Source: JAFGNV01 sp964612485
GTDB lineage: Bacteria; Chloroflexota; Anaerolineae; 4572-78; J111
NCBI GenBank assembly: GCA_964612485.1
Contig: CAZTFF010000004.1
Coordinates: 1-64,000, forward strand
Reading direction: 5' to 3'
Length of the DNA: 64,000 nucleotides
A model generated the notes under the pieces. It made no database searches. It was not told the DNA's origin and worked only from the letters and a program-made list of their open reading frames with translations. A program made the translations under genes and the position numbers. This document shows positions 35,290 to 43,995 of the stretch, piece after piece; the first letter of the stretch is position 1, and every line of letters begins with the position of its first letter.

Positions 35290-37197
35290 ATGAGTAAAAT
35301 TATAGGAATCGACTTAGGTACAACCAATAGCGTCGTAGCCGTAATGGAAGGCGGCGACCCGGTCGTCATTCCCAATGCCGAAGGTGGCCGCACCATGCCC
35401 AGCGTGGTCGCGTTCAATAAAAACAAAGAGCGGCTGGTGGGCCAAACCGCCAAACGCCAGGCCGTGACCAACTCCGATAACACCATCTACTCGGTCAAGC
35501 GTTTGATTGGCCGCAAATACGAAGACACCGAAATTGAACGCGATATGCTGGCCTACCAAATTGAAAAAGGGCGCGGCGGCGATGCGCGGGTAAACGTGCC
35601 GGTCACCGGCAAGAAGCATACCCCGCAGGAGATTTCGGCGATGTTGCTGCAAAAGCTGAAAGCCGACGCCGAAGATTATCTGGGCGAGACCGTGACCGAT
35701 GCCGTTATCACCGTGCCGGCTTATTTTAACGACAGTCAGCGGCAGGCCACCAAAGACGCGGGCAAAATTGCCGGCCTGAACGTGCGCCGCATCATCAACG
35801 AGCCGACGGCGGCTGCTTTAGCCTACGGCCTGGATCGCAAAGACAGCCAGACCATTCTGGTGCTCGACCTGGGCGGCGGTACGTTCGATGTGAGCGTGCT
35901 GGAAGTGGGCGACGGCGTGATCGAAGTAAAATCGACCAACGGCGACACCCACCTGGGCGGCGACGACTGGGATCAAGCGGTTGTTGACTGGCTGGTGGCC
36001 GAATACAAGAAAGAACAAGGCATCGACCTGAGTCAGGACAAGCAAGCCTTACAGCGCCTGAAAGAAGCAGCGGAAAAAGCCAAGATCGAGTTATCCACCG
36101 TGATGGAAACCGAGATCAACCTGCCCTTCATTACCGCCGATGCCGGTGGCCCCAAACACCTGCAAATGAAACTGAGCCGCAGCAAATTTGAGCAGCTCAC
36201 CAGCGATCTGCTGGCGCGGGTCAAAGGCCCGTTTGACCAGGCGCTCAAAGACGCCAGCCTGAACACCAGTGAGATCAACGAAGTGGTTCTGGTTGGCGGC
36301 TCCACCCGGATGCCGATGGTGCAGGAACTGGCTCGTGAGTTAACGGGCGGCAAAGAACCGCACAAAGGCGTTAACCCGGATGAAGTGGTGGCCATTGGCG
36401 CGGCCATTCAGGGCGGCGTGTTAGCGGGTGATGTCAAAGACGTGCTGTTGCTCGATGTGACGCCGTTGAGCCTGGGCGTGGAAACGCTGGGCGGCGTGAT
36501 GACCCGCTTGATCGAGCGCAACACCACCATCCCCACCCAAAAGAGTGAGATCTTCAGCACCGCCGAAGACAACCAGACCGCGGTAGACATCCACGTGCTG
36601 CAAGGCGAGCGCCCGATGGCGGCAGACAATATGACGCTGGGCCGCTTCCGGCTCGAGGGTATTCCGCCGGCGCCGCGCGGCGTGCCGCAGGTAGAAGTTA
36701 CATTTGATATCGACGCCAACGGCATTATCAACGTGAGCGCCACAGACAAGGCGACGGGCAAAGAACAGAAGATCACCATTACCGCCAGCACCAACCTGAG
36801 CGAATCCGACATCGACCGGATGGTGAAAGAAGGCGAGCAGCACGCTGAAGAGGACCGCCACCGCAAAGAGTTGATCGAAGCGCGGAATATGGCCGACAAC
36901 CTGGTTTACCAGGCCGAAAAGGCCCTGCGCGAGGCAGGCGAGCAGGTGGATGCGTCCATTCGCGGCGAGGTCGAAAGCAAGATCGATGACGTGAAAAAGG
37001 CACTCGAAAGCGACGACAAAGACCGTATCACCACAACCACCCAGACGTTGCAGCAGGCTCTGATGCAAATTGGTCAGGCCGCGTACCAGCAGCAGGCCGG
37101 CGAAACGGCAGCCCCCGGCGGCAACGGCCAAAGCGGGGCCGGCCAGGCCGAGCCAAGCGATGAGGATGTGGTCGAAGGCGAATTTAGCGAAGCCTAA
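35290..37197 (+). CDS. dnaK: Molecular chaperone DnaK (Hsp70)
   Basis: 635 aa, ATP-dependent chaperone of unfolded proteins. The N-terminal ATPase begins IIGIDLGTTNSVVAVMEGG and holds VPAYFNDSQRQATKDAG, VLDLGGGTFDVSVLEVGDG and VLVGGSTRMP; the substrate-binding domain starts at DVTPLSLGVETLGG and a lid with a Gln/Gly/Ala-rich tail ends VVEGEFSEA. SD AGGAGGT. It is alone, without grpE or dnaJ next to it, and ends at a strong terminator. Confidence 0.98.
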   Translation: MSKIIGIDLGTTNSVVAVMEGGDPVVIPNAEGGRTMPSVVAFNKNKERLVGQTAKRQAVTNSDNTIYSVKRLIGRKYEDTEIERDMLAYQIEKGRGGDARVNVPVTGKKHTPQEISAMLLQKLKADAEDYLGETVTDAVITVPAYFNDSQRQATKDAGKIAGLNVRRIINEPTAAALAYGLDRKDSQTILVLDLGGGTFDVSVLEVGDGVIEVKSTNGDTHLGGDDWDQAVVDWLVAEYKKEQGIDLSQDKQALQRLKEAAEKAKIELSTVMETEINLPFITADAGGPKHLQMKLSRSKFEQLTSDLLARVKGPFDQALKDASLNTSEINEVVLVGGSTRMPMVQELARELTGGKEPHKGVNPDEVVAIGAAIQGGVLAGDVKDVLLLDVTPLSLGVETLGGVMTRLIERNTTIPTQKSEIFSTAEDNQTAVDIHVLQGERPMAADNMTLGRFRLEGIPPAPRGVPQVEVTFDIDANGIINVSATDKATGKEQKITITASTNLSESDIDRMVKEGEQHAEEDRHRKELIEARNMADNLVYQAEKALREAGEQVDASIRGEVESKIDDVKKALESDDKDRITTTTQTLQQALMQIGQAAYQQQAGETAAPGGNGQSGAGQAEPSDEDVVEGEFSEA

Positions 37198-37222
37198 GTT
37201 TGCTAAGAAACTTTAATAAGGG

Positions 37223-37253
37223 GGCGGCACAAAGTGTGCCGCCTTCTTTTTTA
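37223..37253 (+). terminator. Rho-independent terminator of dnaK
   Basis: GGCGGCACA (37223-37231) pairs with TGTGCCGCC (37235-37243), a 3-nt loop, then TTCTTTTTT. Begins 25 bp after the dnaK stop. Confidence 0.9.
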
Positions 37254-37388
37254 TCTTTTATCTGAAAATTGTATTTACCATCTGTTTGTGGTATGTTTTG
37301 TTCGAGATGACACAAAGTAATTAACGAAAAAATTTGGCAGCAGACAACGTGCTGCCATCCTTAATTTTTGATGCGAGGAGGTGTTACC

Positions 37389-38102
37389 ATGTATTTTTTC
37401 TACAGCCCGGTTTTTCTATGTTTTATGATCCCGGCTCTCGTGCTGGGATTTATTGCCCAGATGATGGTCAAAAGCCGGTTCAACAAATACGCTCAGGTCA
37501 GAACCATGCGCGGAATGACCGGGTCGCAGGCGGCCCGCGAAATCTTGGAAGCCAACGGCCTGTACGATGTGACCGTAGAAGAAACCCAGGGATTTTTAAG
37601 CGACCATTACGACCCCCGCAGCAAAACGCTGCGGCTTTCGCCGGATGTAGCGCGGCAGCCCTCGGTGTCAGCCGTGGGCGTGGCCGCCCACGAAGCCGGC
37701 CACGCCCTGCAACACGCCAAAGGGTATGTGCCGCTGCAAATCCGCAGTTTTATGGTTCCTGCGGTGCAGTTTGGCAGTTGGTTAGGCCCGATTGTGATTA
37801 TGAGCGGTATTCTCCTGGAAGTTTTTCTCCAGGCCAGCGGGCTGGGCACGGCCATTGCCTGGTTTGGTGTGGCGGTCTACGCGCTGGTGGCACTGTTCTC
37901 CGTCATCACGCTGCCGGTAGAGTTAGACGCCAGCGCTCGGGCCAAAAAATTGCTTTACCAATATAACATTGTAGACCGGCAGGAATTGAACGGCATCAAC
38001 AGCGTGCTGAATGCCGCCGCCTGGACTTACGTGGTGGCCGCCATCGCCGCGCTGCTGGAACTGGCCCGCTGGATTTTTATTCTGACAATGCGCCGGGATT
38101 AA
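37389..38102 (+). CDS. Zinc metallopeptidase of the YugP type (Zn_peptidase_2)
   Basis: 237-aa integral membrane protein. The HEAGHALQ motif (about residues 98-105) gives the HExxH zinc site between hydrophobic segments, with an N-terminal helix and two or three C-terminal helices. Probable inner-membrane zinc protease; substrates are unknown. The ATG at 37389 has AGGAGGT 6 nt upstream; a longer frame is not supported. It follows dnaK after a terminator and precedes HtrA, so it sits with envelope quality-control genes. Confidence 0.88.
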   Translation: MYFFYSPVFLCFMIPALVLGFIAQMMVKSRFNKYAQVRTMRGMTGSQAAREILEANGLYDVTVEETQGFLSDHYDPRSKTLRLSPDVARQPSVSAVGVAAHEAGHALQHAKGYVPLQIRSFMVPAVQFGSWLGPIVIMSGILLEVFLQASGLGTAIAWFGVAVYALVALFSVITLPVELDASARAKKLLYQYNIVDRQELNGINSVLNAAAWTYVVAAIAALLELARWIFILTMRRD

Positions 38103-38171
38103 CGTGCAGCAATTCCATTCATTTGGGGTTAATTATGGTACGCTAGAGTATTTCAGAAAGAAGTAAAAGAA

Positions 38172-38203
38172 GCTGGCCCATCGGCTAAAACAGATGGGTC
38201 AGC
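38172..38203 (+). other. Leader hairpin upstream of the HtrA gene
   Basis: GCTGGCCCATC (38172-38182) and GATGGGTCAGC (38193-38203) pair over 11 bp with one G-U, 9 nt before the SD. No T-run, so it is more likely an mRNA-structure element than a terminator. Confidence 0.5.
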
Positions 38204-38223
38204 CACGTTGTAGGAGGTTTGTT

Positions 38224-39486
38224 TTGTCAAAATTACGTATGATCTTGCCCGCCATCTTGATTTTTGTGATGTCGGCCTGTACCCTGTCTTCGCTCCCCAA
38301 TCTGGCAAATTTATCAGACGATACCGGCCCGGAAGCCACAGAAACCGAAATTGTTTCCGAATCGGCTGAGGAGCTGACTGAAGCTCAAATTGCATCACAA
38401 CCCGCTGCCCCCCTCGCCCAACCCACCCCCCTTCCGCCCGAACTCATTGCCGAAGCCGATGCCGAGGAACTGCTGCTCATCAATCTGTACGAACGCGCCA
38501 ACCCTTCGGTGGTCAATATTGTGGTTACGGTGGGGGAAGAAGATGAAGAAATGACCAATTTTTTCCCCTCGCAGGGACAGGGGTCCGGTTTTATTGTGGA
38601 CTCCGAAGGCCACATCATCACCAATAATCACGTAATTGCCGAAGCCGAAGAAGTGGATGTGACTTTTTTTGATGGCACAACCGTAGAAGCTGAAATCATC
38701 GGCCAGGACCCCGACAGCGACCTGGCCGTCATCAAAGTAAATGTTGAAAACGGCAGCCTGCGCCCGATCACCTGGGGAAACTCAGATGAATTACTGGTGG
38801 GCCAGCGGGCCGTGGCCATTGGCAACCCCTTTGGCCTGGAAGGCACGTTAACCACCGGCATTATCAGCGCTCTGGGCCGCAGTTTACCCACCGCCAACCG
38901 GTTCCAAATTCCCGAAATCATCCAGACCGATGCCGCCATCAACCCCGGCAATTCCGGCGGGCCGCTGCTCAACTCCCAGGGGGAAGTGATTGGCGTTAAT
39001 ACTGCCATTGTGCCCCGCATGAGCAGTTTGGGCGAACGAAGTTTTTTAGGGGTGGGGTTTGCTATTCCCGCCAATCTCGCGCAGCGCGTGGTGCCCAACC
39101 TGATTGAAGACGGCGTTTACGAACATCCCTGGATTGGTTTTTCCGGCAATACCGTTTTCCCGGAAATTGCCGAGGCTATGGATTTACCGGCGGTCAAAGG
39201 CGCGTTGGTGTCTGAAGTTATTTCCGGCAGCCCGGCTGACGAGGCCGATTTACGGGGCAGCACCCGCGATTTTGAACTGGAAAACGGCCAAATCATCCAG
39301 ATTGGCGGCGATGTGATTATTGGGGTTGAAGATGAAGAGGTGGAAGTTTTTGATGATCTGATCTCTTTCCTCAGCCGCCGCGGCGAAGTGGGCCAAACCG
39401 TTACGCTGACCATCATTCGAGACGGCCAGGAGCAAACCCTGGATGTGACGCTGGGCGCGCGGCCCGGTCGGGATGAATTTGAGTAA
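38224..39486 (+). CDS. HtrA/DegP-like serine protease lipoprotein with PDZ domain
   Basis: About 420 aa, S1C family, acting outside the membrane on misfolded proteins. The N-terminal signal ends VMSACT, a lipobox-like site with Cys about residue 19. Trypsin-like core: His in ITNNHVIAEA, Asp in DSDLAVIKV, Ser in GNSGGPLLN. One PDZ domain follows (about 310-410, GSPADEADLRG). The TTG at 38224 is 6 nt after AGGAGG and gives the compact signal peptide; the longer ATG frame lacks an SD. A palindromic terminator follows. Confidence 0.92.
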   Translation: MSKLRMILPAILIFVMSACTLSSLPNLANLSDDTGPEATETEIVSESAEELTEAQIASQPAAPLAQPTPLPPELIAEADAEELLLINLYERANPSVVNIVVTVGEEDEEMTNFFPSQGQGSGFIVDSEGHIITNNHVIAEAEEVDVTFFDGTTVEAEIIGQDPDSDLAVIKVNVENGSLRPITWGNSDELLVGQRAVAIGNPFGLEGTLTTGIISALGRSLPTANRFQIPEIIQTDAAINPGNSGGPLLNSQGEVIGVNTAIVPRMSSLGERSFLGVGFAIPANLAQRVVPNLIEDGVYEHPWIGFSGNTVFPEIAEAMDLPAVKGALVSEVISGSPADEADLRGSTRDFELENGQIIQIGGDVIIGVEDEEVEVFDDLISFLSRRGEVGQTVTLTIIRDGQEQTLDVTLGARPGRDEFE

Positions 39487-39507
39487 GCCATCGCAAACAT
39501 AAAAATA

Positions 39508-39537
39508 AGGGCAGCCCGGTACCGGGCTGCCCTTTTG
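39508..39537. terminator. Bidirectional terminator between the HtrA and tdk genes
   Basis: A perfect 26-bp palindrome, core GGCAGCCCGGTACCGGGCTG, followed by TTTT on the plus side and by A-rich sequence on the left, ends both convergent genes. Confidence 0.85.
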
Positions 39538-39557
39538 ATTTATTGCAGTAAATTTCG

Positions 39558-40136
39558 TTACGACCGGGGCACTTCGTGATGCTCGCGGCAGCGGGCTTCA
39601 TACACCTCGCTGGCGCCTACCATAATTACGGGATCATCATAATGGGCCGGGCGGCCATCGATCAACCGTTGGGTGCGGCTGGCGGGCGCGCCGCAGACCA
39701 TACAAATCGCTTGTAGTTTATCAACCATTTCCGCCTGGGCCATCAACAGGGGCAGAGGGCCAAACGGTTCGCCGCGAAAATCCATATCCAGGCCGGCCAG
39801 AATAACCCGCCGGCCCTCGTTGGCCAATTTTTCGCACAGTTCCGCCACGGCCCAATCAAAAAATTGGACCTCATCGATGGCGATCACATTGGTTTTCGGA
39901 TTTATCAGCTCGGCAATCTCTGCGGCGTTTTCTACGACGGTGGCTTCGTAGTAGCTGCCGCTGTGGGAACTCACTTTGTCGGATTGGTAGCGATTATCCA
40001 GTTTGGGCTTAAAAACCTGTATTGTTTGTTTGGCAATTTCAGCCCGCACCAGCCGCCGGATCAACTCTTCCGTTTTTCCACTGAACATACTGCCGCACAC
40101 AATTTCTATCCAGCCGCCATCGTAGCGATGGTACAT
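39558..40136 (-). CDS. tdk: Thymidine kinase
   Basis: 192 aa, type II thymidine kinase of the salvage pathway. Walker A is GSMFSGKTEELIRR (about residues 13-26), the DEVQFF motif holds the catalytic Asp-Glu, and the zinc lasso has CMVCGAPASRTQR plus a second pair ending in the C-terminal CREHHE. The ATG at 40136 has AGGAGGCG 8 nt upstream; longer starts lie in the leader. A strong stem with T-run ends only about 5 nt before this SD, a possible attenuator. Confidence 0.95.
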   Translation of the reverse strand: MYHRYDGGWIEIVCGSMFSGKTEELIRRLVRAEIAKQTIQVFKPKLDNRYQSDKVSSHSGSYYEATVVENAAEIAELINPKTNVIAIDEVQFFDWAVAELCEKLANEGRRVILAGLDMDFRGEPFGPLPLLMAQAEMVDKLQAICMVCGAPASRTQRLIDGRPAHYDDPVIMVGASEVYEARCREHHEVPRS

Positions 40137-40154
40137 AATCTGAACGCCTCCTGC

Positions 40155-40192
40155 AAAAAAATAGGGCAGATTCGTGATGCGATCTGCCCTAT
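40155..40192 (-). terminator. Terminator or attenuator upstream of tdk
   Basis: Stem 40161-40171 with 40182-40192 (core ATAGGGCAGAT), then TTTTTT on the minus strand, 5 nt before the tdk SD. It either ends the L31 transcript or attenuates tdk. Confidence 0.75.
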
Positions 40193-40296
40193 CAATTGGT
40201 AATCTCTTGGTAATCTCTACCGGGGGGTGGCTTTTCTCAGGGGTTCCGTGCAAGATACCACACGTTCTACGGGCGAATGGCCCTTCGCCCTTTTTC

Positions 40297-40764
40297 TTAA
40301 GCCTCTACCAAAAATTCGTTTCTGGCCTCTTCCAATCTGGCCTGCACTTCTTCCAATGCCTTGGGGCCAAACCCTTCCAGGGCCAACAATTGATCGTCTT
40401 CCATACCGGCCAAATCGCCAACCGTCACTACATCGGCCTCTTGCAGAATCTGGTAAACGCGATCATTTAATTCTAGAGCGGCCAGTTTTTGCTTGAGGAA
40501 CCGCTGCTCCTGTTTAGCCTGTGATTCTTCCTGACGTTTTGATACTTTTTCTTTATGCTTGCTGTAGCGATCCAGGCGTTTCATAAAGCGATCAACCTGG
40601 CCCGCCGTGTCAACAATGCGCTGTTCGCCGGTAAAAAACGGGTGGCATTGCGAACAAACGTCGGTGCGAATAACCTCTTGGGTAGACCCCGTGGTCCAGC
40701 TATTCCCGCAAGAGCAAATGACCTGGGCATTTGGATAATAGGTGGGATGGATATCTTTCTTCAT
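40297..40764 (-). CDS. rpmE: Ribosomal protein L31 with a C-terminal helix-hairpin-helix extension
   Basis: 155 aa, about twice the usual L31 length of about 70. Residues 1-70 are zinc-binding L31: CSCGNSWTTGS and DVCSQCHPFFTGEQR. The rest is a charged coiled-coil linker (about 75-105) and a helix-hairpin-helix domain (VVTVGDLAGMEDDQLLALEG ... FGPKALEEVQARL), similar to the RpoA C-terminal type. Such a fused tail could bind nucleic acid or act as a ribosome-linked sensor; this is inference. It follows L27 by about 80 bp in a ribosomal cluster with L21. Confidence 0.9.
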   Translation of the reverse strand: MKKDIHPTYYPNAQVICSCGNSWTTGSTQEVIRTDVCSQCHPFFTGEQRIVDTAGQVDRFMKRLDRYSKHKEKVSKRQEESQAKQEQRFLKQKLAALELNDRVYQILQEADVVTVGDLAGMEDDQLLALEGFGPKALEEVQARLEEARNEFLVEA

Positions 40765-40801
40765 GATGATACCTCAAAAAACCTTTCTGCTAAGGATAAT
40801 G

Positions 40802-40842
40802 AGGTTCTGTTATTGATATTTGTTTGAGCGTCAACAGAACCT
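40802..40842 (-). other. Inverted repeat between rpmA and rpmE
   Basis: Arms AGGTTCTGTT (40802-40811) and AACAGAACCT (40833-40842) overlap the L27 stop codon. On the minus strand no T-run follows, so it may be an mRNA-stability or leader hairpin for rpmE. Confidence 0.5.
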
Positions 40843-41101
40843 AGACAGATTCGGGGTAAACACTGATCCGTTTTTTATCCCGCGTGATATGTTCGAATTT
40901 TACAAAACCATCGGCTGTGGCAAAAAGCGTATAATCGCGGCCAATACCCACGTTCTCGCCCGGATAAAACTTGGTGCCTTTCTGCCGCACCAGGATATTA
41001 CCGGACCGTACGGCCTCGCCGCCAAACTTTTTAACGCCAAGCCGTTTACTTTGACTATCACGACCGTTGCGGCTGGAGCCGCCACCTTTTTTATGCGCCA
41101 T
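40841..41101 (-). CDS. rpmA: 50S ribosomal protein L27
   Basis: 86 aa. It starts MAHKKGGGSSRNGRDSQSKR, the universal L27 N-terminus near the peptidyl transferase centre, and contains KFGGEAVRSGNILVRQKGTK. Its start codon overlaps the end of L21 by 11 bp, so the two are translationally coupled. Confidence 0.97.
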   Translation of the reverse strand: MAHKKGGGSSRNGRDSQSKRLGVKKFGGEAVRSGNILVRQKGTKFYPGENVGIGRDYTLFATADGFVKFEHITRDKKRISVYPESV

Positions 41102-41453
41102 TACTACTCTCCTCTGCTTTAGCCTTAGATTGAGCTTTTTTAGCCTTGGCTTTGGCCGTTATTTTTTCAATGCGCAGCCGGGTAAAATCTTGCCGGTGCC
41201 CTTGCTTTTTGTGGTAATTTTTCTTGTGTTTGTACACAATCACCTTTTCACCACGTCCGTGGCCTTCAACCGTAGCTGTTACTTTTGCGCCTTCAACAAC
41301 CGGGGTGCCGATTTTTACGTCGTTCCCACCGACCATTAAAACGCGCTCTATTTCTACCTTATCGCCTACTGCCGCAGGCAATTTTTCAACCTCTATCACG
41401 TCGCCTTCAGCCACGCGATATTGTTTACTTCCGTTTTCTATCACTGCGTACAT
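41091..41453 (-). CDS. rplU: 50S ribosomal protein L21
   Basis: 120 aa. MYAVIENGSKQYRVAEGDVI and the FTRLRIEKI region identify L21; a Lys/Ala-rich C-terminal tail extends the usual length. The ATG at 41453 is the family start; the longer frame is rejected. It is the first gene of the minus-strand L21-L27-L31 group. Confidence 0.96.
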   Translation of the reverse strand: MYAVIENGSKQYRVAEGDVIEVEKLPAAVGDKVEIERVLMVGGNDVKIGTPVVEGAKVTATVEGHGRGEKVIVYKHKKNYHKKQGHRQDFTRLRIEKITAKAKAKKAQSKAKAEESSNGA

Positions 41454-41577
41454 TGTACCGTCACTCCAATGGGGATTTGCCAAGCAAACAAAAAACAAGT
41501 GCGACCGCAGACTTCCGGTCACACGACACGAAATAATATTATATCCGTGTTGCGGGAAGTTGTCAAAATAGTCCCAT

Positions 41578-41608
41578 AAAAAAGGGGCGGGTATTGCTAC
41601 CCGCCCCT
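41578..41608 (-). terminator. Terminator of the groESL operon
   Basis: AGGGGCGGGTA (41583-41593) pairs with TACCCGCCCCT (41598-41608), a 4-nt loop, with TTTTTT on the minus strand after the stem. It starts about 35 bp after the groL stop. Confidence 0.9.
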
Positions 41609-41643
41609 GGGGTTATCGCGCAAATCCTTCCGAAAAAGGAATT

Positions 41644-43287
41644 TTACATCATACCGCCCATGCCGCCCATTCCGGGACCACCGGCTGGCATTGGCGGCTC
41701 AGGCTCGGGGATGTCGGTGATGAGGGCTTCGGTGGTCAGGATCATCGCGGCGATGGAAGAAGCGTTCTCCACGGCGCTGCGGGTCACTTTAGCCGGATCG
41801 ATGATGCCGGCTTCCACCATATCCACAAATTCATCGGTGAGCAGGTTGTAGCCCACCCGATTTTGTTTCTCGTGGCGGCGGCGCACTTCTTCGATGATGA
41901 TGGCGCCTTCTTTACCGGCGTTGCGGGCCAACTGGCGCATCGGTTCTTCCAGCGCGCGGCGCACAATGTTGATGCCGGTGTTGATGTCGGGATTGCCATC
42001 GGAAAGATTTTTCATCTCTTCGATGGTGTTGATCAGGGCTACCCCGCCACCGGGCACTACACCTTCTTCCACCGCGGCGCGGGTTGCGCTCAGGGCGTCT
42101 TCTACGCGATGCTTTTTCTCTTTCAGTTCAACTTCGGTAGCAGCGCCCACGCCGATCACGGCCACGCCGCCGGCCAATTTAGCCAGCCGTTCTTGCAGCT
42201 TTTCGCGGTCATAGTCGGAGGTGGAATTTTCAATTTCAGCCTTGATCTGGACAATGCGGCCGTTGATGTCGGCTTCGGAGCCGGCGCCGCCAACGATGGT
42301 GGTATCATCTTTGGTGGCGGTAATTTTGTCGGCGCGGCCCAGGTCTTCCAGGGTGGTGGTTTCCAGCTTGCGGCCGGTTTCTTCGCTGATGACGGTGCCG
42401 CCGGTCAGAATAGCAATATCTTGCATCATTGCTTTACGGCGGTCGCCAAAACCGGGGGCTTTGACAGCCAGCACGTTGAAGGTGCCGCGCAGTTTGTTGA
42501 GCACCAGCGTAGCCAGGGCTTCGCCGTCAACGTCTTCGGCCAGGATGACCAGTTCGCGCTTGCCGGTTTGGACCAATTTTTCCAGTACCGGCACAATGTC
42601 TTGCGCGGAGGAAATCTTTTTGTCGTGGATAAGGATGTAAGGTTCATCCAGCACCGCCGACATCGAATCTTGATCGGTGATGAAGTAGGGGCTGATGTAG
42701 CCGCGGTCAAACTGCATCCCGTCAACATACTCCACTTCAAAGGCCAGCCCTTTGCTCTCTTCCACGGTGATCACGCCGTCTTTGCCCACTTTGTCCATCA
42801 CGTCGGCAATCAGGCCGCCAATCTCATCATCAGCCGCGGAAATGCTGGCTACGTGAGCAATATCGTCTTTGGTTTTGACATCCAGGGAATTTTCGCGGAT
42901 GGCCTTGGAAGCGGCTTCGGCGGCCATCTCAATGCCGCGCTTGAGCAGCATGGGGTTAGCCCCGGCGGCCACGTTCTTCAGACCCTCGGTCACAATGGCC
43001 TGGGCCAGAACGGTAGCGGTGGTGGTGCCGTCACCGGCCACATCGTTGGTTTTGGTGGCGGCTTCTTTGAGCAACTGAGCGCCCATATTTTCGTACGGTT
43101 CTTCCAGTTCAATCTCTTTCGCTACGGTGACGCCATCGTGGGTAATGGTGGGCGCCCCCCATTTTTTATCCAGGGCTACGTTGCGTCCTTTGGGGCCGAG
43201 TGTGGTTTTAACCGCTTCGGCCAGGGTGTCGACACCAACTTTAAGGTGCCGGCGGGCTTCTTCTTGAAAGCTAAGTTGTTTAGCCAT
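41644..43287 (-). CDS. groL: Chaperonin GroEL
   Basis: 547 aa, Hsp60 chaperonin. Family motifs are clear: LGPKGRNVALDKKWGAPTIT, AGDGTTTATVLAQAI, and the C-terminal GGM repeats (GGPGMGGMGGMM). SD precedes the ATG. It is second in an operon after groS, separated by 34 bp, and is ended by a strong terminator. Control is expected through the two CIRCE operators in front of groS. Confidence 0.98.
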   Translation of the reverse strand: MAKQLSFQEEARRHLKVGVDTLAEAVKTTLGPKGRNVALDKKWGAPTITHDGVTVAKEIELEEPYENMGAQLLKEAATKTNDVAGDGTTTATVLAQAIVTEGLKNVAAGANPMLLKRGIEMAAEAASKAIRENSLDVKTKDDIAHVASISAADDEIGGLIADVMDKVGKDGVITVEESKGLAFEVEYVDGMQFDRGYISPYFITDQDSMSAVLDEPYILIHDKKISSAQDIVPVLEKLVQTGKRELVILAEDVDGEALATLVLNKLRGTFNVLAVKAPGFGDRRKAMMQDIAILTGGTVISEETGRKLETTTLEDLGRADKITATKDDTTIVGGAGSEADINGRIVQIKAEIENSTSDYDREKLQERLAKLAGGVAVIGVGAATEVELKEKKHRVEDALSATRAAVEEGVVPGGGVALINTIEEMKNLSDGNPDINTGINIVRRALEEPMRQLARNAGKEGAIIIEEVRRRHEKQNRVGYNLLTDEFVDMVEAGIIDPAKVTRSAVENASSIAAMILTTEALITDIPEPEPPMPAGGPGMGGMGGMM

Positions 43288-43321
43288 AGTTACACTCCTC
43301 TTAGATTATTCGTCCGAATAG

Positions 43322-43609
43322 TTATTCGACAATTGCTAAAACATCAGTTTCTTTTAAAATCAGGAACTTGCTGCTTTCCAATTTCACTTCCGTACCGGCG
43401 TATTTGGCGTACAATACGGTGTCGCCTTCTTTTACATCCATGGCAACGCGAGAGCCATCGTCTTTGCGCGCGCCGGGGCCGGCGGCCACTACGGTACCCT
43501 GCATCGGTTTTTCCTTGGCCGTTTCGGGCAAGACAATGCCGCTGGGCGTCATTTCATCTTGTTCGATCGGCTCAACAATCAGTCTATCGCCTAAAGGCTT
43601 GAGATTCAT
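43322..43609 (-). CDS. groS: Co-chaperonin GroES
   Basis: 95 aa, Hsp10. NLKPLGDRLIVEPIEQDEMT and the mobile loop GIVLPETAKEKPMQGTVV are typical. SD AGGAGG lies before the ATG. It is the first gene of groESL, directly downstream of the CIRCE-flanked promoter. Confidence 0.97.
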   Translation of the reverse strand: MNLKPLGDRLIVEPIEQDEMTPSGIVLPETAKEKPMQGTVVAAGPGARKDDGSRVAMDVKEGDTVLYAKYAGTEVKLESSKFLILKETDVLAIVE

Positions 43610-43648
43610 ATTGAAACCTCCTAAAATATTTTGAATTTTCGATAAAAT

Positions 43649-43675
43649 TTAGCACTTGACCGACGAGAGTGCTAG
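43649..43675 (-). promoter_or_regulatory. CIRCE operator 1 (HrcA site)
   Basis: TTAGCACTT-N9-GAGTGCTAG, one mismatch per arm from the consensus TTAGCACTC-N9-GAGTGCTAA. It lies just downstream of the groES promoter, at about +5 to +31, where bound HrcA would block RNA polymerase. Confidence 0.9.
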
Positions 43676-43686
43676 TTACAGGCAAC

Positions 43687-43715
43687 ATCATACCTTAACT
43701 CTTTTCTTTTGGCAA
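43687..43715 (-). promoter_or_regulatory. groESL promoter
   Basis: On the minus strand, TTGCCA (43715-43710), a 17-bp spacer and TATGAT (43692-43687). It lies exactly between the two CIRCE palindromes. Confidence 0.75.
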
Positions 43716-43731
43716 ATTCAAGACCTCAATT

Positions 43732-43758
43732 TTAGCACTCGATTCAAAAGAGTGCTAA
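43732..43758 (-). promoter_or_regulatory. CIRCE operator 2, perfect consensus
   Basis: TTAGCACTC-N9-GAGTGCTAA, exact match to the HrcA operator, upstream of the -35 box. Two operators flanking one promoter could allow HrcA-mediated looping. Confidence 0.95.
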
Positions 43759-43869
43759 TTTTGCTAAAAAACTGTGTTCAGGATAGTTTTAATAGCAATG
43801 ATTATACGTTATAATAATGATGAGTGAATATTTCAATCAGGGAGTTCCAAAATTGAATTTTCCCCAAAA

Positions 43870-43914
43870 CGTATAGTGTATTTCGTATTGCGTAGAGACG
43901 AAATACGCTATACG
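43870..43914. repeat. Intergenic palindrome of CGTATAGCGTATTTCG words
   Basis: Arms 43870-43885 and 43899-43914 (CGTATAGTGTATTTCG and its near-complement). Further tandem words such as TATTGCGTA and CAATACGAA extend it on both sides. Lies between groESL and the 86-aa gene. Confidence 0.75.
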
Positions 43915-43995
43915 CAATACGAATTCGGCACAATTATCTTTGTGGAATTGCCTTAAAACGTATAAATCCCCCATAGAACGATAACAGGAGGCATA

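Noticed and set aside
41863..43602. 579-codon open frame antisense to groEL-groES
   Set aside because: It mirrors the groEL codon pattern, runs across the groES gene, has no SD and an unlikely His/Gly/Phe-rich composition.
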